From Pseudomonas sp. QTF5 (GTDB lineage: Bacteria; Pseudomonadota; Gammaproteobacteria; Pseudomonadales; Pseudomonadaceae), in assembly GCF_000512695.2 (NCBI RefSeq), contig NZ_AZRW02000029.1, positions 1 through 64,000 on the forward strand: DNA of 64,000 bases, read 5' to 3'. Of the stretch, positions 10,184-18,189 are shown one piece after another. The notes below the pieces were generated by a model. It did no database searches, was not told the origin of the DNA, and worked only from the letters and a program-made list of their open reading frames with translations. The position numbers and the translations under genes were made by a program. Positions within the stretch are counted from its first letter, which is position 1, and each line of letters begins with the position of its first letter.

Positions 10184-10857
10184 GTGCGCCCAGCATGGGC
10201 GCAATCTGTGAGTTCACGCCGTTTTTGGCCCTTTTTCGCGCTGCCTTTGGCACCAATCCTGTTTGATATTTATCTTCTTTCTCAGCTTTTTCGCATGTCA
10301 GATAGCCTTGCCTAATGCCTTGTTTTCGGGGGATTAGGTCGTTTTCCCTCACCCGCGCCGCGGCGCTAAATCCTGGAAGCTCAGTTCCGATTCTTCGTTC
10401 TTAAAGGTCACCATCCCAAATCAGCGAAACCGGCTGTACGTCACGCGGGCCGTGCCTTTGAAGACAAACGGAAGCAGCGAAAGCCGGACTTCCGATTGTG
10501 CGCTCGGGAAACGGAACAGAGCGCGGGGAGGGCGCATCTATTCGAATTGATTGCTGACGGGCTGTGGGCCTCCGGAAGACCCTTTGATCACAAGGCCCTG
10601 GGGCCGATTTGGAATCAAACCATCGCGTCCGAGAGCCTGACTCATACCTCCAAATTCGACGTTTTTGGGCCCAAACCGCAGTGCCAAACAGACCGCAAAT
10701 TCACCCGACTTCTGGCTGTTTTGGTGACAAACTATTTTGCAGGTAGTTGGCACCGATTGAGTGCCGCTAAACCCTCGAAAGATCCGTCGGCCGCGGCTTC
10801 TAGCGGTCAACTCGGAATCTCTTGCAAGGTCCTGGTCGGTGCCAAATCCGCTGCTAA
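10184..10857. other. non-coding stretch, possible intron 5' stub
   Basis: No supported gene. The first 17 bases, GTGCGCCCAGCATGGGC, resemble a 5' end of bacterial group II introns and start 3 bases after the terminator T-run, the insertion preference known for class C introns. The rest does not continue recognisably as an intron, and open frames here lack family similarity or codon bias. Confidence 0.3.
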
Positions 10858-12083
10858 CTCACACCACAGCGAACGAAGTGAAGCGCAACTGCATGAGGGC
10901 GACCGAGTGTGGGGAGGAAGCGTGGATCGAAGCCATGAGCCGATGCACAAGAACTGGATAGAAGGCGAAGCCGATCAGGGCGAGCGGGCATAAAACCGCG
11001 AAGCTCTTGTGGTCAAGGATCAGGCTGCGTAAATCCGGCGGTTGTGCGGGGAAGGATTGCGTTCTTACCTGGGGAGATCTCGCCTTGTGCCTGAAAGGGC
11101 GACGGCGCCAGCCGGAGCGAGAAGTCAGCAGAGGCCGTAGTAGTCTTATTTTTTTGACGAAGGGCCGAACGAGAGAAAGCGTTATAGGCCATGTTGATGC
11201 GAGAAACCGGAAGTCAGATGCCTGCCAAACGCGGGGCGGATGGAGGATGCGAGCGGTGAAGCCGTGAAAAGCCCCATCAGCGACGAGGTCGATCGCCCGC
11301 AAGATGAACCCGATAGCGCAGGGCAAGGGCTGCTGGAGCGGGCCTTTGCGAGAAGAAAACCTGAAGCGGGCCTGGAAGCGGGTCAAAGCCAACAAAGGTG
11401 CAGCAGGAGTCGACGGTCTGGATATTGATCAGACGGCCGAACATCTGCTGACTCAGTGGGCGGCGATTCGTGAACAGCTTATGTCAGGTATCTACCGGCC
11501 CAGTCCGGTACGCCGAGTGGCCATTCCCAAACCCGACGGTGGTCAGCGCGAGCTGGGTATCCCAACGGTCACCGACCGTTTGATCCAACAAGCGTTGCTG
11601 CAAGTCTTGCAGCCATTACTCGATCCGACCTTCAGTGAACACAGCTACGGTTTTCGCCCGGGGCGCTGCGCGCAGGACGCCGTTTTGGCGGCTCAGGGCT
11701 ATGTGTCTTCAGGGCGCAGAGTGGTGGTGGATGTTGATTTGGAGAAGTTCTTCGACCGGGTCGATCACGACATTTTGATTGATCGTTTACGCAAGCGGAT
11801 TGCGGATCGGGCGGTTATCCGGCTGATTCGGGCGTATCTGGATGCGGGAGCGCTGATCAATGGCGTGGTCGAGAAAGGCCGCTGCGGGGCGCCGCAAGGC
11901 GGCCCGCTGTCGCCGTTGCTGGCGAATGTGCTGCTGGACGAAGTGGATCGGGAGCTTGAACGTCGAGGTCATTGCTTCGTGCGCTATGCCGACGATGCGA
12001 ATGTGTATGTCCGCAGCAAGAAGGCTGGGCAGCGGGTGATGGCCTTGCTCAAGCGTCTGTATGAAAAGCTGCACTTGAGTGTG
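10858..12083 (+). mobile_element. group II intron remnant, 3' end missing
   Basis: The segment carries structured intron-like sequence, including ACCTGGGGAGATCT at about 11069 and GAACGAGAGAAAGC at about 11167, which I recognise from Pseudomonas group II introns. The reverse transcriptase frame follows. Domains V and VI are absent because the sequence breaks inside the RT at about 12083. The 5' boundary is approximate. Confidence 0.7.
11240..12083 (+). pseudogene. ltrA: group II intron reverse transcriptase, frameshifted and truncated
   Basis: The N-terminus (MEDASGEAVKSPISDEV...GLLERAFAR) is in one frame. A single extra A near 11353 moves the continuation ENLKRAWKRVKANKGAAGVDGL into another frame. 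The RT palm is clear: IPKPDGGQRELGIPTVTDR, FRPGRCAQDAV, DVDLEKFFDRVDHD, GAPQGGPLSPLL and the catalytic YADD. The sequence leaves the family after YEKLHLSV, so the thumb, X and maturase regions are lost. It cannot support splicing or mobility. Confidence 0.85.
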
Positions 12084-12474
12084 CAAGATGATGCCGGCCG
12101 CTGGCATGGACATGGCGATGTTCAAGAACAGCGCCGAAATGATGCAGATGATGATGATGAACTGCGGCATGCCAATGATGATGCATTGCGGCAATATGAG
12201 CATGATGTGCATGTCCGCGGCGAGCATGGCCATGCCGATGATGAACATGATGATGCCAATGCCGATGATGGGCATGCCGTTGCCATCGATGAAGTGCGTG
12301 ATGGAATGCACCATGATGGATGACTGCATGATGTGCAAAATCATGCCGATGGCCGGCATGAACATGGACATGATGAAAAGCTGCTGCGCGCTGATGATGA
12401 AAATAATGAACGACTGCAGCATGCCGATGATGATGAGCTGCAATGGCATGCCGCTCATGTGCTGCACCTGCTGA
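12079..12474 (+). CDS. Met/Cys-rich protein with tandem duplication (putative metal binder)
   Basis: The frame encodes 131 residues, of which about 52 are Met and 15 Cys. Residues 1-45 (MCKMMPAAGMDMAMFK... to HCGNMSMMCM) are repeated at about 85-129 (MCKIMPMAGMNMDMMK... to SCNGMPLMCC), so the gene arose by internal duplication. Non-Met codons are Pseudomonas-like (all Cys TGC, all Gly GGC). The stop is followed by a very strong bidirectional terminator shared with the converging regulator, which supports this strand. The nominal GTG start falls at the edge of the broken intron and has no ribosome binding site, so the 5' end may be lost. No family is recognised; Cu(I) binding is inference. The opposite strand is also open, as an Ile/Met-rich frame. 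Confidence 0.5.
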   Translation: MCKMMPAAGMDMAMFKNSAEMMQMMMMNCGMPMMMHCGNMSMMCMSAASMAMPMMNMMMPMPMMGMPLPSMKCVMECTMMDDCMMCKIMPMAGMNMDMMKSCCALMMKIMNDCSMPMMMSCNGMPLMCCTC

Positions 12475-12485
12475 TCCTTAGCATC

Positions 12486-12535
12486 AGACATTGAAAAGCC
12501 CGGCAGGGTTAAGCCTGCCGGGCTTTTCAATGTCT
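12486..12535. terminator. bidirectional terminator with 22-base arms
   Basis: There are perfect 22-base arms around a 6-base loop (GTTAAG), with TTTT and AAAA tracts inside the arms. It sits between the converging Met/Cys-rich frame and the XRE-cupin regulator and would end both transcripts. Confidence 0.85.
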
Positions 12536-12540
12536 GCTTT

Positions 12541-13188
12541 TCAGTCCAGGCGTTCCGGGTAAGCCACCACCAGATACGCCACCGCCTCACTGTCGGCCGG
12601 GTTGCGGTAGCGGTGGGGCTGGTCCGCATAGAACAGGATTGAGTCGCCGGTGGAGAGCAGGTAGCGTTCGTCGTTGACGCTGATCTCCAACACACCCTGA
12701 GCCACCACCAGGTTTTCCTGCACGCCCGGGCCATGCCCTTCGGACTGATCCTCTCTCAACGGGCTCAGGCGCAGTTCGTAAAACTCCGATTGGCGCGCCA
12801 CGTCGAACGGAAACAGCGCGCGGCTGACAAAGACGCCGCTGGCACTGACCAAGCGTTTGCTCTTGCTGGCCGACAGCACCGCCACCCCCTTCGAAGGCCC
12901 GATGCTCCAGAAAGGCGGCCATCGACACCTTCAAGACCTTGGCGATTTTGCACAGCACCTTGATGTCGGCACGCTGCGCCCGGACTCGATCTGCGCCAGC
13001 ATCGCCCGGCTCACACCACACTGCCGGGGCCAGGGCGTCAAGGGAAAGATGACGCTTGCTCCGCAGGCGTTGCAAGTTCTGTGCGACCGTTCGCAGATCG
13101 GGTCTTCTTCCAATGGTGCCAGGTTGTTCAAATCCAGCACGGGTTCGTCGGCGCTCGCCAGAAAGCGCGAGGGTTCTTGCGCATTCAC
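12541..13188 (-). pseudogene. XRE-cupin transcriptional regulator with several frameshifts
   Basis: Read across frames, the gene encodes an N-terminal HTH (LRTVAQNLQRLRSKRHLSLDALA, then RQCGVSRAMLAQIESGRSVPT), then IKVLCKIAKVLKVSMAAFLEH, and a C-terminal cupin domain (RALFPFDVARQSEFYELRL... to VAYLVVAYPERLD). The frame changes four times in about 350 bases. Members regulate amino-acid or polyamine genes through ligand binding in the cupin. The GTG start overlaps the stop of the 56-residue gene upstream. So many indels in one gene could mean real decay or local assembly error. Confidence 0.8.
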
Positions 13189-13355
13189 GCGTGGTGACGC
13201 GTCTCGCTGGCTTTAGCGGCTTGCGCCCACTGAGTGGCCTGCAAACCTGCATTGCGTGCGTACATTTCCCACATGGCCCGTGCCCGTTGCTGAGCCTGTT
13301 TGCGTTTGCGTTTGCGGTAGCTGGCGAAGTCGATGACGTTGGCAGTCGGATTCAT
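13185..13355 (-). CDS. small 56-residue basic protein, coupled to XRE-cupin gene
   Basis: The frame runs from ATG (MNPTANVIDFASYRKRKRKQ...) to TGA, whose bases overlap the GTG start of the regulator (GTGA), a typical coupling arrangement. The protein is Arg/Lys/Gln-rich and probably helical (QAQQRARAMWEMYARN). The IDFASYR motif resembles short conserved Pseudomonas hypotheticals. Function is unknown. The overlap suggests it was made together with the regulator before that gene decayed. Confidence 0.6.
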   Translation of the reverse strand: MNPTANVIDFASYRKRKRKQAQQRARAMWEMYARNAGLQATQWAQAAKASETRHHA

Positions 13356-13633
13356 GGGGGCACTTCACTGTGGGGTAAATGACGGCATAAATTGAGAGTA
13401 CTCGGATAGTTTTATAACTATAAATACTGTTTCTTTATGTATTAATTCTTTTTGGTTATTTTAAATTCGGGCATTGGGAGCGCTGGATCATCGGCATTTG
13501 AATAATCACTGGGACCGAGCTTTGACCCAAGGGAAGGAACGGAGCAGCCTAAGCTAATTCCAAAAAGATATTTGTTTGTGCTTTTTAAGATCTATTAGCT
13601 TTATAGACTTTAGAAAGTGTGCCGGGAGCTCCT

Positions 13634-15733
13634 GTGACTATCATTCAATCCTCTTTTGCGACTGCCCGGCCCGAGTCTGCTCAGCGACTTCCGAAACCCT
13701 CCGCCGATCAAGCCAATGAGGATGATGTGGTCCTTGAGCTGCGAAACGTCACCAAAGCTTATCTGCGAAAAAAAGGTTCTGCTGCACCACCGGCAGTGAG
13801 CAATGTCAGCTTGAAGGTGCGTCGGGGCGAGGTCTTGTGCTTGATGGGGACGTCTGGAAGCGGCAAGTCGACATTGTTGCGTCACATCAACCGCTTGATC
13901 GAACCCACGAGTGGTGAAGTCTTGATCGAGGGTCGAGCGATCAGCGGGTTGAGCCATAAGGCTTTACGTGATTTGAGGTCGCGACGCATCGGTATGGTGT
14001 TTCAGCATTTTGGTTTGTTACCTCACCGCACAGTACTGGATAACGTCGCGCTTGCGCTGGAGTTGCGCGGCGAACGTGAGTCGATTCGTCACGCGGCAGC
14101 CTCCCTACAGTTGCAGGCGGTAGGGCTGGAAGGTTGGGGTGAGCATTATCCGCATGAGCTCTCCGGCGGCATGCAGCAACGTGTCGGCCTGGCACGGGCC
14201 TTGGTGACGGAGCCTGACATTCTGCTGATGGACGAGCCTTTCAGTGCTCTGGACCCAACCATCCGCCGAGATCTGCAAAGCCATTTCCTTGCACTGGCCC
14301 GCGAGCGCGGCATCAGCACCTTGCTAGTCACGCATGATCCGGCCGAAGCCATACGCCTGGCAGACCGAATAGCTGTGCTGCGCCATGGCCGTCTGGTGCA
14401 GTTGGGCACTCCAGAACAATTGCTTGAACATCCCGCTGACGCCGAAGTCGCGGACTTTTTTCGGGATTGCACACCCACACCATCTTCGCTGCACAGCGTG
14501 AACAGCGTTAGCTTCAAGGCTCCGGAAAGTGAACTGCGCGAGCAGTCCGCTACCCCTGGCTTGCGTGGGTGGCAAGCTCTTTTGCTGGGACCGGCGGCCC
14601 TGGCGGCGCGGGGTAAGGGCGGATTGTTCTGGCTTACGTTTGCCAGCGAACTCGCGGCATTGGCCGTCCTGGGTCAAGGCATTGCCAATTCATCGTGGTT
14701 TGCGGTGCTGGCGGCAGTCGCCGTGTTCGCTGCCAGCCGCTTCACTGCGTTCTCGCTGAGCCGCGCGCCCGTGCGACGAAGCGTATCGGGTTGGGTTCTG
14801 CCCTTGGTGGTACTGCTGGTCAGTCAGGCCTTGGTGGTCTGGCGAGTCATTACGCCTGACACGACCAATGCAGTGCTGCAGTTCCCGGCCAATCGCCAGG
14901 CGCTACTGCTGGCAGCGCAGAGCATCGACGAATTTATCGGCTGGTCTCAGGTCACGTTCGAGGGGGCGTTTATCGGAGTGATCGTTGCCGTTCGCACCGT
15001 CATTGAAGGGATTGAAAACCTGCTGGGCTGGCTGCCCTGGACGGTGTCGGCGCTAGCGCTGGTGTTACTGGCCTGGCGTTCGGCTGGCTTGGCGTTGGCG
15101 CTGACCAGCAGCGCGGCGTTGTTGTACATCGGCCTGTTCGGCTTCTGGGAGCGAACCATCGCGACCCTGGCGCTGGTCGGTTCGTCGGTACTGATTGCTC
15201 TGGTCATCGGTGTGCCAACCGGCATTCTGCTGGCGAAGCGGCCGCTGGTACGAAGGCTGCTCACACCTTTGCTGGATGTCATGCAGACGCTGCCAACCTT
15301 TGTCTACCTGATTCCTGCCGTGGCGTTCTTCTCGGTGGGCAAGACCCCGGCCGTGATCGCGACGGTGATTTTCGCGCTCGCGCCGATGATCCGTTTGACC
15401 TCGTTGGGTATTCAGGAAGTACCGAAGGACGCTGTCGAGGCTGCCGTCGCGCACGGCGCCAGTCCTTGGCAAACCCTGATCAAGGTGCAGCTGCCGCTCG
15501 CTCGCCGTTCGCTGTTGCTGGGGATTAACCAGACGATCGTCATGAGCCTGTCAATGGTGGTTGTGGCCGCGCTGATCGGCGCCGGCGGCCTGGGTTATGA
15601 CGTGATGACAGCACTGCGCAATATCAACGGTGGCGAGGGCATGCTCGCCGGCGTGGCGATTGTCCTGTGCGCGCTGATCCCTGACCGAATCATTCAATCG
15701 AGCTTGCGTAAGCAAGATCACCTGCACAACTAA
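13634..15733 (+). CDS. fused ProV-ProW betaine/quaternary-amine ABC transporter
   Basis: This 699-residue protein joins an ATPase and a permease. Residues about 25-270 are a ProV-type nucleotide-binding domain with Walker A (GTSGSGKS), Q-loop (VFQHFG), signature (LSGGMQQR) and Walker B (ILLMDEPFSALD). From about 320 there are hydrophobic segments ending in a ProW-type permease with the coupling EAA-like loop (EAAVAHGASPWQTLIKVQLP). ProV and ProW are separate in E. coli. The GTG at 13634 with GGGAG 5 bases upstream is preferred over the GTG at 13619. It heads a plus-strand operon with ProX directly behind. Confidence 0.9.
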   Translation: MTIIQSSFATARPESAQRLPKPSADQANEDDVVLELRNVTKAYLRKKGSAAPPAVSNVSLKVRRGEVLCLMGTSGSGKSTLLRHINRLIEPTSGEVLIEGRAISGLSHKALRDLRSRRIGMVFQHFGLLPHRTVLDNVALALELRGERESIRHAAASLQLQAVGLEGWGEHYPHELSGGMQQRVGLARALVTEPDILLMDEPFSALDPTIRRDLQSHFLALARERGISTLLVTHDPAEAIRLADRIAVLRHGRLVQLGTPEQLLEHPADAEVADFFRDCTPTPSSLHSVNSVSFKAPESELREQSATPGLRGWQALLLGPAALAARGKGGLFWLTFASELAALAVLGQGIANSSWFAVLAAVAVFAASRFTAFSLSRAPVRRSVSGWVLPLVVLLVSQALVVWRVITPDTTNAVLQFPANRQALLLAAQSIDEFIGWSQVTFEGAFIGVIVAVRTVIEGIENLLGWLPWTVSALALVLLAWRSAGLALALTSSAALLYIGLFGFWERTIATLALVGSSVLIALVIGVPTGILLAKRPLVRRLLTPLLDVMQTLPTFVYLIPAVAFFSVGKTPAVIATVIFALAPMIRLTSLGIQEVPKDAVEAAVAHGASPWQTLIKVQLPLARRSLLLGINQTIVMSLSMVVVAALIGAGGLGYDVMTALRNINGGEGMLAGVAIVLCALIPDRIIQSSLRKQDHLHN

Positions 15734-15746
15734 CGTGAGACTTATC

Positions 15747-16796
15747 GTGAAGACACACTTATCGCGCACTGTGGGCGCAGCCGCGCTGCTGGCCTCCCTG
15801 ATTCTCCCGGCAACCGTGTTGGCTAAGGACAAGATCGTCATTGGCGAGCAGAACTGGACAGGTGCAATCGCCATTCAGAACATCCTCGCAGAGGTGATCA
15901 AAACCCGACTGGACGGCGATGTGTCGTACCTGGCCGGGGATGTTGCGGTGCTGTTCAGTGCCGCCGCGAAAGGCGACGGCTCGGTTGATGTGTTGACCGA
16001 CATCTGGCTGCCCAACCAGTCGGCTGCGTGGGCCAAGTACGTCACGGGTGGCCCCCGTTCACTGGTGCCAAACGTCAAGCCTTATGCGGGCGAACAAGGG
16101 TTCTATATCCCCGGGTATTTGCAGGACAAGTACGGCGTTAAATCCATCTACGACCTGAAAAAGCCCGAAGTGGCCAAGCTGTTTGAGCCACTGGGCGGCG
16201 GCAAGGCTGAGTTGCTGGTGGGGCCGGCGGGCTGGGAGTCGACTTACATCGGCCAGATCAAGGCCAAGGATTACGGGTTTGCCGATAAATTCGAGTCGGT
16301 GTCCACGGAAGCTTCGGTGACCTATGCCAAGCTGGCCTCGGCCTACAAGGCGCAACGTGGCGTGGTGTTTTATGCCTACACCCCGGACTGGATCTTCTCA
16401 GCCTATGACCTGCGTCGCCTGGAAGAGCCGGCATTCGACGGCTACGCCCAGGACAACAAAAAAGGTGACCCGCTTTACAAGGTTGATGGCTGCTGGAAAT
16501 TCATCAGTCCGACGGTCGATCCCGACTGGCTGAACAAAAGCCAGATTACCTGTGCCTTCCCGGATGCCAAGGTTCATGTCCTGGCGTCCGCAGCCTTGCA
16601 GACACGCGCCCCGAAAATTGCTGAGTTTCTGAAGAATGTCACCATCGACCCGGCGCAGCTCAACGAGCTGATCCTGAAGATCGAAAAGGAAAAACTGCCG
16701 GCTGACGTCGCGGCCAAAGCGTGGGTTCAGGCGAACAGCACCACGGTTGATCAATGGCTGTCCGCGTCGGCGCCTAAGGTGAGTGCAAACCAATGA
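15747..16796 (+). CDS. ProX-like glycine betaine/onium substrate-binding protein
   Basis: This 349-residue periplasmic protein has a signal peptide (MKTHLSRTVGAAALLASLIL, cleavage near VLA-KDKIVIGEQNW). It has an OpuAC-type fold with aromatic and charged ligand-pocket sequences such as DIWLPNQSAAW and YTPDWIFSAYDLRRLEEP. Aromatic boxes of this family bind trimethylammonium or dimethylsulfonium head groups. Start at GTG 15747; GTG 15735 is also in frame. It follows the fused transporter by 13 bases and overlaps the next gene by 4, so it is the binding protein of that transporter. Confidence 0.9.
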   Translation: MKTHLSRTVGAAALLASLILPATVLAKDKIVIGEQNWTGAIAIQNILAEVIKTRLDGDVSYLAGDVAVLFSAAAKGDGSVDVLTDIWLPNQSAAWAKYVTGGPRSLVPNVKPYAGEQGFYIPGYLQDKYGVKSIYDLKKPEVAKLFEPLGGGKAELLVGPAGWESTYIGQIKAKDYGFADKFESVSTEASVTYAKLASAYKAQRGVVFYAYTPDWIFSAYDLRRLEEPAFDGYAQDNKKGDPLYKVDGCWKFISPTVDPDWLNKSQITCAFPDAKVHVLASAALQTRAPKIAEFLKNVTIDPAQLNELILKIEKEKLPADVAAKAWVQANSTTVDQWLSASAPKVSANQ

Positions 16797-17713
16797 GTCA
16801 AGCTTCTTTGCGTTTACTCGATGGCGGTATGGGGCGCGAGCTGAAACGTATCGGGGCGCCGTTTCGCCAGCCTGAATGGTCGGCGCTCGCGCTGATCGAG
16901 GCACCCGAGTTTGTGCTTCAGGCTCACAGGGCGTTCGTGGATGCCGGTGCCCGGATAATCACCACCAACAGCTACGCGGTTGTGCCTTTTCATATAGGTG
17001 AAGAGCGCTTTGCCGCGAAGGGACGAGTGTTGGCTGAGCGGGCTGGGCAGCTCGCTCGTCAGGCGGCGTCTGAGAGTGCCGAGCCGGTGATCGTGGCTGG
17101 CTCGTTACCGCCGGCCCTCGGATCCTATCGGCCAGACCTGTTCGATCATCAACGTTCTGTCACGATCCATCGAGAGCTTATTGCTGGGTTGCAGGCGCAT
17201 GTCGATGTCTGGTTAGCGGAAACTCAGAGTTCTACGGCTGAAGTCAGGGCGGTAGCGGAGGCGCTGGGCACAGAGCTCAAGCCGCTGTGGGTGTCGTTTA
17301 CGCTTCTGGATGAGGTCAATGAGTCACCGCAACTGCGTTCCACTGAGCCAGTCGGCGAGGCGGTACGCGTGGCGGCCGAGGTGGGTGCGAGAGTCGTGCT
17401 GTTCAATTGCAGCCAGCCGGAAGTAATGGCAGCGGCACTGGCCGAAGCCCGAGATGTTCTTAATAGCCTCGACCAGAGCATTGAGCTAGGGGTTTACGCC
17501 AACGCATTTCCTCCCGTCAGCACAGAGGCCGAAGCCAATAGTACGTTACTGGAGATTCGTGGCGATCTGGATCCCGAGTCATACTTGCGTTGGTCCAGAT
17601 CCTGGGTAGCGGCTGGCGCCAGTATTGTTGGAGGATGCTGTGGCATCGGCCCAGAACACATTGCGCAGTTGCACCTGCACTTGTTGGCGGACAGTGGGGG
17701 CGCTAGAACATGA
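16793..17713 (+). CDS. homocysteine S-methyltransferase family protein
   Basis: This 306-residue TIM-barrel enzyme has the N-terminal LLDGGMGRELKRIG motif and the zinc ligands Cys in VLFNCSQPE and the pair in VGGCCGIGPEHI. The family moves a methyl group from S-methylmethionine, betaine or sulfonium donors to homocysteine, giving methionine. It lies directly behind a betaine/onium transporter (4-base overlap), so a methylated onium compound brought in by that transporter is a likely donor. The exact donor cannot be read from sequence. The ATGA overlap with the next gene continues the operon. Confidence 0.88.
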   Translation: MSQASLRLLDGGMGRELKRIGAPFRQPEWSALALIEAPEFVLQAHRAFVDAGARIITTNSYAVVPFHIGEERFAAKGRVLAERAGQLARQAASESAEPVIVAGSLPPALGSYRPDLFDHQRSVTIHRELIAGLQAHVDVWLAETQSSTAEVRAVAEALGTELKPLWVSFTLLDEVNESPQLRSTEPVGEAVRVAAEVGARVVLFNCSQPEVMAAALAEARDVLNSLDQSIELGVYANAFPPVSTEAEANSTLLEIRGDLDPESYLRWSRSWVAAGASIVGGCCGIGPEHIAQLHLHLLADSGGART

Positions 17714-18006
17714 GCGATCTTCAACAAAAAACACTGGTTGAGCAGGCGACTTTTGGTGCCGGCTGTTTTTGGGGCGTTGAGGCGTCATTCAGAACATTGC
17801 CGGGCGTGCTCGACACTCGGGTTGGTTTTGCACGGTCAGCAAAAGGTGAGTCTGAGTTGATCGAAGTCGTGCAAGTCGACTTCGATGCCAAGGTGATTAC
17901 CTACAGCCGTCTGATAGAACATTTCTGGACGCTGCATGATCCGACGTCGGTAGACCGCCAAGGCGCGTGCGCAGACCTGCTCAACGGTGTGGTTGGTCTT
18001 GAGTAA
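17710..18006 (+). CDS. MsrA-like protein, truncated or frameshifted
   Basis: This 98-residue frame carries the N-terminal two thirds of a peptide methionine sulfoxide reductase A: FGAGCFWGVEASFRTLPGV with the catalytic Cys in GCFWG, VGFARSAKGESE, and FWTLHDPTSVDRQG. The usual GxQYRS and C-terminal segments do not follow in frame. Weak traces (SSYRYIEM, IQHRLERHYGK) appear in another frame to about 18130, so a frameshift or decay is likely. It overlaps the preceding methyltransferase by 4 bases, so it was part of the sulfur operon. Confidence 0.6.
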   Translation: MSDLQQKTLVEQATFGAGCFWGVEASFRTLPGVLDTRVGFARSAKGESELIEVVQVDFDAKVITYSRLIEHFWTLHDPTSVDRQGACADLLNGVVGLE

Positions 18007-18189
18007 TTGGCAGGCAATGGGCGGTCTTCTTATCGCTACATCGAAATGCTCACCACCGCGGCCGTCATCTATTGGCTCTTGTCCATTGGACTCGAGTTGA
18101 TACAGCACCGCCTTGAACGCCACTACGGCAAAAGTTCAAGAATCAGCGGTGATCCGCCCCGTTTAATGACTCTATTTACAGGAACCACG

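Noticed and set aside
10496-10993. 165-residue plus-strand frame before the intron remnant
   Set aside because: It overlaps structured intron sequence, its codon use is unlike the neighbours and no family is recognised.
11787-12734. Minus-strand 315-residue Ile/Met-rich frame opposite the Met/Cys-rich frame
   Set aside because: Its ATG lies inside the arm of the strong terminator with no ribosome binding site, and it runs on through antisense reverse transcriptase. The plus-strand frame ends just before the same terminator, which fits better. Not fully excluded.
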